A stretch of DNA of 64,000 bases. Source: Epiperipatus broadwayi (lineage: Eukaryota > Onychophora > Udeonychophora > Euonychophora > Peripatidae). Each line of letters opens with the position of its first letter. The stretch's first letter is position 1. Positions 1-10,535 of the stretch are shown piece after piece. The notes below the pieces were generated by a model. It saw only the letters and a list, made by a program, of their open reading frames with translations, searched no databases and was not told where the DNA came from. The position numbers and the translations under genes were made by a program. The stretch is taken from assembly GCA_028023455.1 (NCBI GenBank), contig JAQFVV010006274.1, forward strand, positions 994,001 through 1,058,000. Direction: 5' to 3'.

Positions 1-369
1 TGCTGAATCAGCACTCATCAGTTGGTCCAGATCATCATCTCCCAAACACATATAATCAGTGCTAAGTTTATTCAATCCTCTCCACCCTCCAACTCTTCAG
101 CCATTCACATTAATGAAAATCTGATGATGGAATATTCAACCCCTTATTGATGCCAATATTGTTGTCATACTCATGCTGACCTTAAGTCACTCTGATCCCC
201 TCATATATACGACCATATCAGGCTGAATCTGTAATAAATCAATACCAGTACATTGCAAATACTGAACTTTATGATGTAATTAATGGGGATTTGATCACAG
301 ACTTTCAAGCTTCCTTCAGCTATTCACTCTATCTTATATAACCAATACACATGACCATATACATATGGA
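1..369 (-). repeat. SINE-like repeat unit, inverted copy
   Basis: This stretch is the reverse complement of sequence found at 391-690 and 711-855. On the minus strand it begins near 369 with a part that looks tRNA-related: an A-box-like TAGCTGAAGGAAG is followed about 30 bases later by a B-box-like ATCAAATCCCC. It runs into a body segment that ends at the window edge with ACCAACTGATGAGTGCTG. The match to the right-hand copies is imperfect but continuous over several hundred bases. I see no open reading frame. The tRNA-derived origin is inference; the inverted arrangement is seen directly. The unit is cut by the left window edge, so its true end is unknown. Confidence 0.6.
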
Positions 370-390
370 AAAAATAAATGATCTCCAAAG

Positions 391-690
391 TTAGGTATTT
401 ACATTATACTAATATTGATTTATTATAGATTCACCCTGAATTCTGCCCATTTCTCTGGTTTTAAATGGACATATTAAGCTCATATATATGAGAGATCAGA
501 GTCACTTCAGGTCAACATGAGTATGACAACAATATTAGCATCAACAAGGATTCGATCATTCCACCAAAGTGGTTGGCTGAAGAGTTGAAGGGTGGAGAAG
601 ATTGAATAAACTGAGCACTGATTATATATATGTGTAGGAGATGATGTTCTGGACCAACTGATGAGTACTGGTTCAACATGAAATAAGTTT
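391..690 (+). repeat. SINE-like repeat unit, body part in direct orientation
   Basis: This is the forward-orientation counterpart of the inverted copy at 1-369. Shared stretches include GTATGACAACAATATT, GGTGGAGAAGATTGAATAAA and GGACCAACTGATGAGT. It carries only the last few tens of bases of the tRNA-like head segment and then the whole body. It meets the inverted copy head to head around 370-390. Confidence 0.6.
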
Positions 691-710
691 ATTAGACATA
701 ATGTATCTTT

Positions 711-855
711 TCCACATGTATGTAGTCATGTTTATCGGTTATACGAGATGGAGTGGATAGCTGAAGAAAGTTTGAAAGTCTGTGTTCAAATCTCCTTTAA
801 TTACATTTTAAAATTTGATATTTACAATATACTAGTACTGATTTATTCTTAGTAA
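711..855 (+). repeat. SINE-like repeat unit, head part in direct orientation
   Basis: This matches the head part of the inverted copy (about 230-369) over most of its length, including ATAGCTGAAGAAAGTTTGAAAG and GTTCAAATCTCC-like sequence that resembles tRNA A and B boxes. It follows the body at 391-690 after a spacer of about 20 bases, so the forward strand reads body then head, as expected for a broken tandem array. It stops in AT-rich sequence. Confidence 0.55.
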
Positions 856-2040
856 TTATTAATTCAGCATTTTCTTTTTCTACACATATTTAGGTATTTA
901 AATATACTTGAAAAACTATTATTTAACATTTTTACTTGTCAAATAAATGTTTAAAAACATTAGAAAAAACAAAACAAATGACTACTAAGATGTACTTCTG
1001 ACTAAATGAGTACTCTTCAATAGCAAGTGTCATATATTTTCATTATATTTTTTTGTGTGTCTATAGCATACATCCTTTAGTAAATTTACAAGCATTTTAT
1101 TTTATTTTTTTACATGCACTCAGGTAACATCTTTGAATTAATAAGATTATTCAGTACTTATATATTAGTCTTGCGATGTAGAGAAGATGGTACACCTTTT
1201 CACATCCACATTAAATGTGTAACCTTGCAATTATGTCAAATAAACTCTGCAATCTCGTCAAACAACATGTTTTTTTTTAATATCATTCAGAATGGGAATG
1301 AAAGTGTCATCATCTTAATGAAATCTTCAAAGGCAGATTTCAGTTCATCAATTTTAATTATTTTCCAGAAATCTGAATAAATTGTTGAGTCCGCTTCCAG
1401 ATTTTTTTCCCATCAGAGTTGCCATTGTTCTATCCTTGATTGCCACAATGAAACAAAAACTCACAACTACCTGTTTTTACTTAGTATTGTAATGTGTTTT
1501 TATTATTTTTGTGTACAAATTATCATTTAAGTTTAGCAGAAGTTCTGGTGTTTACATTATTTGATGAGATTGTAGGGTGTATTTGTCAAAATTGCAAGAT
1601 TAGACATTTATGGGTGGATGTGAAAAGGCATAGCAGTACCAGCATTTCATTACAATGAAATAACTATTGCAAGTAAATTTGCTATATAGGGAGTTGTTTT
1701 TTTTTCATCTAATTTTTTTTATATAGAGATAGTTATTTTACCTAATTTATTATATGGAAGCTAGTCTTGAGCCCTAATATAGCAAAAATTATAAAACCCA
1801 ACAATACGATTTTCATCTTGTAGAGTCCCTTGTTGGAAAATCACATCATCATTGGATTAGACATGTGAAATGAATGAATAGTACAAGTCTTTTTAACATG
1901 TTCTTTATGTTAAACTTTAATAGGGTATTTTATGTGTGAGGCAGACCCCCCCCCTATTGTTTTTATTTGGAAAATGTACCCAGTCAAATTACAATTAAAT
2001 ATGTGTGTTGAAATATTAAAAAAAAAATGATTAAAAGAGA
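856..2040. other. gene-free stretch containing an inverted repeat
   Basis: No gene is supported here. The only 88-codon open frame (1114-1380) has no recognisable domain. About 80 bases at 1186-1268 recur in inverted, diverged form at 1556-1642; both include GTGGATGTGAAAAGG-like and ATTGCAAG-like sequence in the shared orientation. This could be the remains of a foldback or terminal-inverted-repeat element. Confidence 0.5.
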
Positions 2041-2046
2041 GTCTTT

Positions 2047-2306
2047 AATTGAAAACACTATAATATTTTCAATCCAAGCTCATTAGCTTATATAGTCATA
2101 TAGGTCTGAACTCTGTTCAGTACTTATACATTTTGGTGACTTTGGTTCTTTAATAACCATAGGCACTACTATCCTATTAGGCAGGATTGTTCATTTATTA
2201 TGCTTGCTTATAACTGTTATTAAAACAGCCAAAACTCTATACGTATTGCAGACTTATGTGACCATATAAGCTAATGAGCTTGGATTGAAAACATTATAGT
2301 GATTTC
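2047..2306. repeat. inverted repeat with arms of about 57 bp
   Basis: The arm at 2047-2107 contains TTTTCAATCCAAGCTCATTA and recurs inverted at 2250-2306 (CTAATGAGCTTGGATTGAAA). The loop contains the left terminal part of the foldback element described at 2197-2590, so the two structures are interleaved. No coding potential is seen. Confidence 0.65.
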
Positions 2307-2620
2307 AAGACTCATAGTTTTGTAGTTAAGTAGAGATAAAAGGTGGCTGCTGAAGGGTTGCATTGTATCCTATGATCTAGGTACAGTGCTCTGAGATCCA
2401 AGGCTCCTCACTGACGAAGGTCACAAATCAGAAACAAGTCTGGGGATATTGGATGAGTAGGCATTAGATGGGGATTTTATGCACAAGCCTTCTGGCATCC
2501 ATTGATTACTCTGACTTATACTGAGTGGCAATATGTATAGAAAGTTTTGCCTGTTTTAATAACTGTTATAAGCAAGCATAAGAAATCGTAATCATGTGAC
2601 GTTTATAAGGAAATTACACA
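2197..2620. mobile_element. foldback (MITE-like) element, family copy 1
   Basis: The left end at about 2197-2250 (TTATGCTTGCTTATAACTG, then AAAACAGCCAAAACT) is repeated inverted at 2537-2590 (AGTTTTGCCTGTTTTAATAA, then TATAAGCAAGCATAAG). The interior at 2447-2540 (GGATGAGTAGGCATTAGATG ... ATGCACAAGCCTTCTGGC) matches one arm of the more complete copy at 28477-28800. There is no transposase. It is likely a non-autonomous DNA element damaged by a second insertion; the superfamily is not assigned. Confidence 0.6.
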
Positions 2621-2699
2621 CTGCCTTAAAATTTTTATTTCATTTGTTTATAAAAGCATTTAAATATATATATAAACTAAGGGTTTTATTGCTTGGGAG

Positions 2700-2785
2700 T
2701 TCATAAGAAGTTTGAGTACTAGAATCAATCTTATGATTTTCTAATCCCAAGTTGGATGCTCTACTACTACACCAAATTGTGCAGA
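2700..2785 (-). repeat. tRNA-like SINE head
   Basis: Read on the minus strand, this gives GGTGTAGTAGTAGAGC, a good match to a tRNA D-arm/A box, then CCAACTTGGGATTAG in anticodon-arm position, then GATTGATTCTAG in T-arm/B-box position. Spacing is close to that of a tRNA. The acceptor stem is not evident and the arms are imperfect, so this is a tRNA-derived SINE or tRNA pseudogene rather than a working tRNA gene. It could extend to about 2640 on its 3' side. Confidence 0.45.
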
Positions 2786-2936
2786 GCAGTTATATATAAA
2801 TAGTACATTATGCAATAGTTATTGTAAATATTGTACTGTATTGGATTAGTACAACTCGCACTGGCAATTTAGAAATTAAATTCTTGAGTAGAATCTTTTT
2901 CTTTTTGAAATATCTAATTGATTATTTTAGACAACA

Positions 2937-4110
2937 TGGGTTCCATACATTTTTTTTTGTGAGAGAGAATAAAAAAAAAATGAATGAAAAGAGAATGTAA
3001 AATTATTTTGGCTAAGACAAGAAATCAAATTCTTATTATGAAGCAGTTAGCGGTACATAACAAAAGAGAAAAGACATACAACAACATCCCTTTAATAATT
3101 AAAGATGGCCACCCAATGAAAAAGGAAAAGAAAAGAGTGTTTTTGAAGACAAAATTACATCAAATACTACATAAGTTAGCAGGTGTTAACCAAAGGTGCA
3201 CAGAGGCTAAAAAACTATAAAAGGAAAAACATATCTTGTGTCATTACTGAATCTTCTTTCTGTAAGTGAAGCAGTGCAAGATAAAAGGTTTAGTTATTGG
3301 TGAATCCATGGGAATTATACAAAACTACTCTCATTACTATGTTAAATCATATTAAGATGTGCAATTAGAATAAGTTTATTTGGCAGTGTTGCTCTCTACT
3401 TGGTGTCGTGAAATACCCCAAGTGAAGCCATCTCCTAACTGAACTGGGAACCCTAGACTACCTATAAGCTACAAGAATATTGAACAGCAGATCCCATAAG
3501 ATAAATCCTTGCATGGTGAACTATACAGTATAATAAGTGAACATTTAAACTTCCCGGTAAGAACTTTGCTCTACAAATTAGAAATGATCGCTCTCTCAAA
3601 ACATTGTACTAAATCGTATTAATTAAAATCAAAATCTTATCAGTAGTTCTTAACCACAATTTTTTTTGTTTTATATTTTATTCTCTTAATAGTATTATAA
3701 ATATTCCATTGTGAATTAATAAATTTGTATATAACTTGCACTGGTATTTAGTTGTTAATTATTAATAGTCTAAAGCCATTTAAACTCAATCATTAGAATC
3801 TGCATAAATAAATTGCTGATGCTGTGCTTCCTCCAGTCATTTTAAGTAACTTATGATAGTAATTGACAGAATAGGGGATAGGCCAGTGGACTCACATATA
3901 GAGTTCTGCCACCTTTTCAGACAAATTAAAACTGTTTCTCTCCTCTTTATTATTCAAGTTTGATACATTAAGCAGGGTTGTATGACCAGGAAAGATAATT
4001 GCATCGGTAAAATTACCTGAAACATCATAATGAGGGAATTAACTGAGCAGATATAATTTGGTCCCTGAATATGAGGCAATTAAACCATATAATTTCTTAA
4101 AGGTATCATA
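2937..4110 (+). repeat. LTR-like direct repeat, left copy
   Basis: About 1.2 kb here recurs in direct orientation at 6219-7420 with moderate divergence throughout. Shared landmarks in order are TACATTTTTTT, GACATACAACAACAT, AAAGATGGCCA, ACTATAAAAGG, GTGAATCCATGGGAATTATA, GTTGCTCTCTA, CTTATCAGTAGTTCTTAACC and TTAATAAATTTGTAT. A TATA box (3216-3224) and an AATAAA signal (3718-3723) lie in an order that fits U3-R-U5 of a long terminal repeat. An open frame at 2984-3220 (78 codons) is broken in the other copy and has no known domain. The exact ends are uncertain, and a non-LTR duplication is possible. Confidence 0.5.
3216..3224 (+). promoter_or_regulatory. TATA box in the left LTR-like repeat
   Basis: The sequence TATAAAAGG is conserved at the equivalent place (6508-6516) in the other repeat, although nearby bases differ. 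In an LTR it would set transcription start about 30 bases downstream. Function is inferred from motif and position only. Confidence 0.4.
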
Positions 4111-4261
4111 GATGGTACAATGGCCACCCAACTTGAGGCTTCAATAATAACCACATTCTGAAATAAGTGTAAAATTGTAGAATAATAATCCCCCCCCCCC
4201 CAAATAGAAGCATTTCAAAAAGGAAAAAAATCATGTATGTAGGTAGGGGAAAAAAGTAGGC

Positions 4262-4717
4262 AAAATGATGGGAAATAAAATAGGTCAGAAGGAAAGCGAC
4301 AACAGGGGAAGGATGCCGGCAAATGTGTTAGTGAAGTCTAAAAAAAAAACCAAGCAAAATTTACAAATTAGAAAGATATAAAAATTGGAAATAGAACTGT
4401 ATGAAATTGTGAGGGGTAAAGATATTAAAGCCATGGCAATAAAACTGAAAATAGTAGACAATCTGATTTGTGAATGGGATAATGAGACCATAAATTTTGC
4501 ATTCCAAGAATGCCCAAAAATTACAATATGGATTAATAATATTGAAGTGCATGTGTTGTTTGACTCTGGTAATCAAATATCCATCATGTCTGAGATTGTA
4601 TATGCACACATGATGCAACAAATCCATGATGTTAGAACTCTACTAGTGAGGAAGACCCTAATAACATTGGCCAATAATAAAAAGGCACAACTAGAGATGA
4701 AACAAATGTGGGTATGA
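4262..4717 (+). pseudogene. decayed retropepsin (aspartic protease) fragment of an LTR retrotransposon
   Basis: The frame from 4385 encodes 110 residues. Residues 45-70 read as a retroviral-type aspartic protease: a hydrophobic strand (TIWINNIEVHVLF), then the catalytic Asp-Ser-Gly at residues 60-62, then ISIMSE. This matches the DTG/DSG plus SxIS pattern of Gypsy-like and related proteases, which cleave the element's polyprotein. The same frame is open upstream to about 4262 apart from one stop and is Lys/Arg-rich there, like a gag-pol linker. The flap and C-terminal part are lost. It sits between the two 1.2-kb direct repeats, which supports an LTR element. Element family and exact ends are not certain. 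Confidence 0.6.
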
Positions 4718-6080
4718 TCTCATATATGTTTCACCTATTTTTCCCCACAGCTCCATCTATGCTGGATTTAAAGCCTCTCTGAGTACATATATACAAGTGT
4801 CATAGTTATATATGTATCCTCACACATATATATGTAGACAAACAACTGTGATATTACAGCGTGTATATTTATTTTAAAATAATATATTTAATAGTATAGA
4901 TTTTATTTTGTTAAAAAGAGTCTATTTTTTATTTTACATTTGAAATTGTGTGTATATGAGCATGGTCTACACATGACCGTGTTATGTGTAGAGTAATAGT
5001 GTTAAACGTTTTAATGATTCTTAATTTTGACCATTAAGTAAGTTATAAACAAAAGCCATGCTAGGGACACCCATTTTAACATAGATGGCTGGGGGAATAA
5101 TAGTTTTTGTAAACAGGATTTACTGAATTGGAGCGATCGCAAAGTCATTAGGGATGTAAAATGGTCAAGTTTAGTTAAAAACCTTGTTAAATGAATCAAG
5201 TTATAAAATTTCAGAGGGTGCTAATTGATTCTCAAGACATAAATAGTCTTGTTGTCAGAAAGGTGTTCTAGTCCTTGAATCATAAAAATAGGCCATATTT
5301 CTTGCTGTAAAGAAGCTATTCAATAATTTTATGAAGCATCACTGCCACAATCCCCATCAGTTTTTCGCTCTGACATGTTTGGCTAAGAAGCAACAGATTT
5401 GCCACTTCTCTGAAAGGAGATGACAATCTCTACAGTCCATCATCATTGCTGTGGAGATGGGAAACCCTCCAGCTAATGAATTGCCACAAGAAGGTCATTG
5501 TTTAAACCATGTGATCCATCCAGAGAAGAGTGCCACTATGCATATCATCTGATGTGGTGCAGTACAAGTCATGACCAAGAAGATCAGTAATATTCTTTTC
5601 AAAGTCTGCAGAGCTCTATAAATTAATCTTTAAATCTGTAATTTTAATATTAAGCTAACTTGTTTAATATAATGAATGTTCATTCTTAAAACTGTTAAAT
5701 TAAATAATTTATAAAGTAAAATTATGTAAAACTTGCTTGAATTCATCTTTAGTGTAAAATAATTTATTTCTCTTAATCTATAAATAATTGCAATCATGTA
5801 TAACTGTGGTTGTGCCTATATTTATTGTTTTAACTATTTTATCTGAATTTATTATATATTTGATAATATCCCAATCTTTTGAAACAGAGAATATTAATTA
5901 TTAATGAACTTTCAATGGAGATAATTAAAATCTCCATTTTAAATATTTTAAGAATGCTACTTCGCATATTGAATCGCTGTTTTGAAATCCTATATTAATA
6001 GATAACCGATCGCTACACGCTCGTTATTATCATTGTATTATTGATTTTATGAATTGCATTATATTTCACAAGGGTTTGCT
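4718..6080. other. decayed interior between the LTR-like repeats
   Basis: No RT, RNase H or integrase motif was recognised. One frame near 5360-5620 on the plus strand stays open for tens of codons with mixed composition (it includes MGNPPANELPQEG) and may be remnant element coding sequence. The rest is AT-rich. If the surrounding element is an LTR retrotransposon, most of pol has been deleted. Confidence 0.4.
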
Positions 6081-6220
6081 AAGCAATTAGCAATACATAA
6101 AAAAGAGAAAAGACATACAACAACATTCCTTCAATAATTAAAGATGGCCATCCAAAGGAATAGAAAAGAGTTATTTTGAAGTCAAAGTTACATCAAATTC
6201 TGTATAAGTTTCCAAGTGTT
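6081..6220 (+). repeat. recent partial duplication of the LTR-like repeat
   Basis: These 140 bases are nearly identical (two or three differences seen) to 6332-6471, part of the right LTR-like repeat, and lie 251 bases upstream in the same orientation. This match is far closer than that between the left and right long repeats, so it is a later local tandem duplication or template-switch product. Confidence 0.75.
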
Positions 6221-7420
6221 GTATACATTTTTTTGTGAGGGAGAATAATAAAAATAAATAAATAAATAATATGAATGTAAAGAGAACGTAAAACTATTTT
6301 GGTTAAGATAAGAAAACAAATTCTTATTATCAAGCAATTAGCAATACATAAAAAAGGGAAAAGACATACAACAACATTCCTTCAATAATTAAAGATGGCC
6401 ATCCAAAGGAATAGAAAAGAGTTATTTTGAAGACAAAGTTACATCAAATTCTGTATAAGTTTCCAAGTGTTAACCAAAGGTGTACATAGGTTAAAAAAAA
6501 AGATGACTATAAAAGGAAAACATATCTTGCGTCATTATTGAATCTTCGTTCCAAAAATGAAACAGTGCAAGATAAAAAGTTTAGTTGTTGGTGAATCCAT
6601 GGGAATTATACAAAACTACTCTCACTGGTATGTTAAATCATATTAAAATGTTCGAGTAGAATAAGTTCATTTGCCAATGTTGCTCTCTAGTTGGCATCGT
6701 GAAATACCCCAAATGAAGCCATCTTCTAACTGAACTGGGAATCCTAGATTATCTATATGCTACAAGAATATTCAACAGTGGATCCCTTCAAGATAAATCT
6801 GAGTGGAAAACTATACAGTATGATACATGAACATTTAAACTTACCGGTAAGAACTTTGTTCTACAAATTAGAAGTGATCACTCTCTGGTCGAACTTTATA
6901 TGCAACAAAACGTTCTGTGTCATATTAATTAAAATCAAAATCTTATCAGTAGTTCTTAACCACAATTTATTTTCTCTTACATTTTATTCTTTTAATAATA
7001 TTATAAATATTCCATTGTTAATTAATAAATTTGTATGTAACTTACGTTTGTATTTAGTTGTTAATTATTAATAGTCTAAAGCCATTTAAACTCAAACATT
7101 AGAATCTGAGTAAATAAATTGCCGATGCTGTACTTGAAATACGATCCTCCGATCATTCCAAGTAACTTTTGATAATAATAGACAATATGCCAGTGGATTT
7201 GCATGTAGAGTTCTGGTGCCTTTTCAGAAAAATTAAATCTGGTTCTCTTCTATTATTCAAGTTAGTTACGTTAAATGGGGTTCTGTGACCAGGAATGATA
7301 ATCGTATCGAAAAAATTATTTGAAACATCGTAATGAGGGAATTAACAAATTGAACGTAATTTGATCACTGAATACGAAGCACTTAAACTGTATCAACCTT
7401 TAAAGATACTATAGAGACAC
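6219..7420 (+). repeat. LTR-like direct repeat, right copy
   Basis: This is the direct-orientation counterpart of 2937-4110. It carries TATAAAAGG at 6508-6516 and AATAAA at 7024-7029, and ends near AGACACAAT where the left copy has GGTACAAT. Similarity stops beyond this point on both sides. The frame equivalent to the left copy's 78-codon frame is interrupted here. An open frame at 6757-7071 has no recognisable domain. Confidence 0.5.
6508..6516 (+). promoter_or_regulatory. TATA box in the right LTR-like repeat
   Basis: TATAAAAGG lies at the place equivalent to 3216-3224 in the left copy. Its conservation between diverged copies suggests a promoter in the ancestral element. Confidence 0.4.
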
Positions 7421-7926
7421 AATATATATTTAACAGTATTAAAATCATTAGTTGTGTATATCACATTTTGGCAATTAATCTGGAAGATTATTATTTAATG
7501 GCTTTCAAACTGAAATAAATAAATCATTATTCCTGTAGCAATGAAAGGAGTGTTGTTATATCATGCAATTAAAGTTATTCTGAAAGTCAGTTAGTTCAGG
7601 TTAGAATCTTAAATTGAAAAAGGACTGCCATATGTATAAATTGATTTAACAAAAGGTCAAGTAAATTAGGATCAGAAATATATTTTTATTTATTACCACT
7701 TTTTGATTTCATTGACTAATTGGATGTCAGTAAATTTATTATGAAAAATCATTAGCTCCCATTAATATGGATTACAGTAAAACATAAGTTTCATATTATC
7801 AAAGGAATTAAGAAAGGCAGCATACCTATTCAATTAGTATATTGAATATGTAATGATCTAAGCCAGATCTTACAAAATTAAATGTGAGTCTAGAATTGAT
7901 GGGAAAAACATAAAAAAAAAAAAATA
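7421..7926. other. AT-rich stretch, nothing recognised
   Basis: No reading frame, repeat or RNA gene could be supported between the right LTR-like repeat and the Merlin element. Confidence 0.5.
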
Positions 7927-8065
7927 GGTAAATCTGCAGTTTCCAGGTCACAATAAAATTCAAATTTTGTTTCAAATTTTTCTCACCAGAGTGTTTCTTG
8001 TCGAATTACTGTGCATTGTAGTTTTCATTTATAGAAAAGATAAAAGAAAAGATAAAATTCGCAAA

Positions 8066-8536
8066 TTCATCATAGAAGTTGATGAAATGAAATATTTTCA
8101 TCGAAAATATCACAGAGGAGCAATTCGATAAAGTCATTGGATCTTTGGTGGAATAGAGAGAAATTCAGGAAAGTGTTTCTTGTTGTAGGTCCTTAACTGA
8201 TCAGCTGTGACTCTCGAAGCAAAAATACAAGAATATATTTTGCCAGGGACCCACATTATTATGGACAGATGGGGTGCATACAACAAATTAAGTACAATCC
8301 GTAATGGTATATATATGCACTCTGTCGTCATACACCAGGAGAAGTTTTTAGATCCTCACAACCCTGATATCCACACACAAATTGTGAAAAATATGTGGAT
8401 GAGAGCTAAACGCAAGCTCAAACATCAGTGTGGTACCACCAGTACTTTATTCGAATCCTATCTGCAGGAATTTGCTTTCAGGACTCTCTCCATGACTGAT
8501 GCAGTCATTTGCTTTCAGGACTCTCTACACAACTGA
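8066..8536 (+). pseudogene. Merlin (IS1595/ISXO2-like) transposase pseudogene
   Basis: One frame, interrupted by TAA, TAG and TGA between 8066 and 8206 and open from 8207, reads as a DDE transposase of the ISXO2/IS1595 type that would cut and paste the surrounding element. The segment IEVDE (aspartate near 8081) fits catalytic position one. WIFGGIERNSGKCF follows, then ILPGTHIIMDRWGAY with the second aspartate at residue 20 of the open part. The third acidic residue, normally Glu in a T-N-x-I-E-x-x-W context, is Lys at residue 61 (HTQIVKNMW). The N-terminal domain is absent. Stops plus the missing glutamate mean it cannot be active. Confidence 0.85.
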
Positions 8537-8544
8537 TGTAGTCT
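8471..8544 (+). repeat. 37-bp tandem duplication in the Merlin transposase end
   Basis: TTTGCTTTCAGGACTCTCT begins at both 8471 and 8508, giving two copies of a 37-base unit with a few differences. Because 37 is not a multiple of three, it alters the C-terminal reading frame of the transposase. Confidence 0.85.
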
Positions 8545-8792
8545 TTGCGAATTTTATCTCTTATTGTAAGCGAAAACTACAATGGACACTAATTATGAAT
8601 GGTGGTAGGATATACTGTTATTATTTTAATAAATTACTTTTATAATATAATTATTATTTTTTTTTATATTATAATTTCGTGTATTTGATATTTTACAACA
8701 AATTTTTAAATAATTCAACAAGAAACACTCTGGTGAGAAAAATTTGAATCAAAATTCGAATTTTATTGTGACCTGCAAACTGCAGGTTTACC

Positions 8793-10535
8793 AAAAATTA
8801 TATATATACTGATGATATCTCATTTATAGTACAACTGCAGAAACCTCAATAATTGTATTAATATTAAAGAACAAAGTAAAAAAAAAACCATGATTACAAT
8901 TAAAATTGAAAAAAACTAAATATTATGACAATAAAGGCCACAGCTGACTTGAAAATTAATAATTAAAGCAAGGAAGTGGTTAACAATTTTAGCCATTTTG
9001 GATCTTTTTTAAAAAAAAAAAACAAAGATCCAACACTCCTGAAATATATACCACATACAAATATTAGGCTGGGAAAGTTTTTTTTTTAGATATGTAGATG
9101 TAATTGCAAAAATGAAGACCAAAATTGGTTATGGGTGCTTTTTGTTACTTTACAGTGATTGTTGTGATCACTGCATCACTAAAAATGAGAGGAAAATTAT
9201 TGATGCTTTTGAATAGTGAATATTAATGACTTTTGTGAATTTCACAGTCAGTAAGATAAATTTGATCAGATTATATCTAAACTCTTGCATGAAGCCCAAC
9301 TGACAAATTTTGAATTTTTTTATTTTGGTCATATCATAAAATGACCCATTTCTTTTAAAAAAGGTATATGATGCTTGTAAAAGTTGGTTGTGAAAGAACA
9401 AGAAAATAGTCAGCATTGAGTTGGATGGGTGGATTTCATTATTCCAATAATAAAAGTGTCTTTGAACAGCCTGCAAAACGAAATAGATAATTGACAATTT
9501 TGCAGAAATGCTATTCATATGATCTCCAAGAATTGATGTTGATTGGATGCTCTTTAATAATAGTAATGTTTATAGTAATTTAGCATGATTGATTTTTTAT
9601 CATGCATAGTAGAAAGTAAAATATAAAAGTGACATCTGATTAGTATGAATATTAATTTGGACTATAAACGTTAAAACTAGATTGTGTTGTTAATTTAATT
9701 TTTTTGATTCTAATTAATCTTTAAATTTTAATATTTACATGAAAGTAATTTAGTGAAATACATTGTTTGATTAAGAATGATAATTGAATCTTTTTTTTTT
9801 AAAAAAAAAAATGTTACAAGCATTGTAATTTTGTAGTTTGTGTGAAATTCTAATAAATATTTCAAACTTATGCTGGAATATTATTAACCTTTGTTTTTAT
9901 TTCATTACTATTCTCCATTATTGTATTGTCCAAACATTTTCACTTATCCAACATCTTTCATTCCAGTCAAGTACATGCATATACTACCTATACTTACATA
10001 AATATTTATCTACTGTATTAAGTTTTTCAATATCTAAGATTATTTTATTTATATATAGCAGAATCAACTATGATTTTTCTGTTCCCTCTCTTCAAAAAAC
10101 AACATAAAATGCAATGAGTAATAACAATTGACATTAAGTAGCATGTCAGCCAAAGTTCTACCATGTTTTTTTTTTTTTATGATTAGGTTGATTTTTTTGG
10201 AAGAAACACTAGATTTGCTTCTTGTTGTTGTCGGTTATATCTTTTTATATTATATTATTTAACACTAATGGTTTAAAAATTTACAAAAACTATGATTTGA
10301 ACTCAAGCTAAACTATCTTTATAGCTATATAGATCTGATACTGTGTCAGCAATTATTCATTTTTAATGATCTTAGTTAAAATCTAACTTTAGGTCTCTTT
10401 CATGTTTTGCAAAATGATGTTACCAAGTTTCTTTTTAGTTTACTTTTATTATTATCACTTCACTATTTAACTTCATAATTCACACTGTAAGCAATGAGAA
10501 AATTACCTTGACACAGTACAAGTGCAGTCTAATTC
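8793..10535. other. gene-free AT-rich stretch
   Basis: Several short open frames exist (for example 9168-9518 minus and 9838-10107 plus), but they are of low complexity, have no domain, and are expected in AT-rich DNA. Near 10285-10330 a GTTCAAATC-like B-box appears on the minus strand without a convincing A box. Confidence 0.5.

Larger units (their letters stand above)
7927..8792 (+). mobile_element. Merlin-type DNA transposon
   Basis: The element is bounded by inverted repeats of about 81 bp (7927-8007 and 8712-8792) that begin GGTAAA and share TTTTTCTCACCAGAGTGTTT. The flanks AAAAAATA (7919-7926) and AAAAATTA (8793-8800) look like an 8-bp target-site duplication with one mismatch, the size expected for Merlin elements. 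It encloses an IS1595/ISXO2-like transposase pseudogene on the plus strand. At 866 bp it is shorter than an intact autonomous element because the N-terminal coding part is missing. The boundaries are well supported; the duplication lies in a poly-A context and is weaker. Confidence 0.85.

Noticed and set aside
1-700. Hammerhead-ribozyme-like core (CTGATGA, short stem, GAAA) in the SINE-like unit near 655-690 and at the left edge on the minus strand
   Set aside because: The core and a stem II can be drawn, and AATAAACTTA could pair as stem III. However, no NUH cleavage triplet or stem I next to the core was found, and stem II is mismatched in the copy that has GAAA.
1114-1380. 88-codon open frame as a gene
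   Set aside because: No domain; part of it lies in a diverged inverted repeat; AT-rich sequence gives such frames by chance.
4185-4201. Poly-C run, and similar poly-C/poly-G runs near 1947, 17807 and 20273, as G-quadruplex or regulatory sites
   Set aside because: Single homopolymer runs without the spaced runs of a quadruplex motif; they look like slippage products.
5011-5199. 62-codon minus frame as a gene
   Set aside because: No recognisable domain and no supporting context; probably chance or noise within the decayed LTR-like interior.
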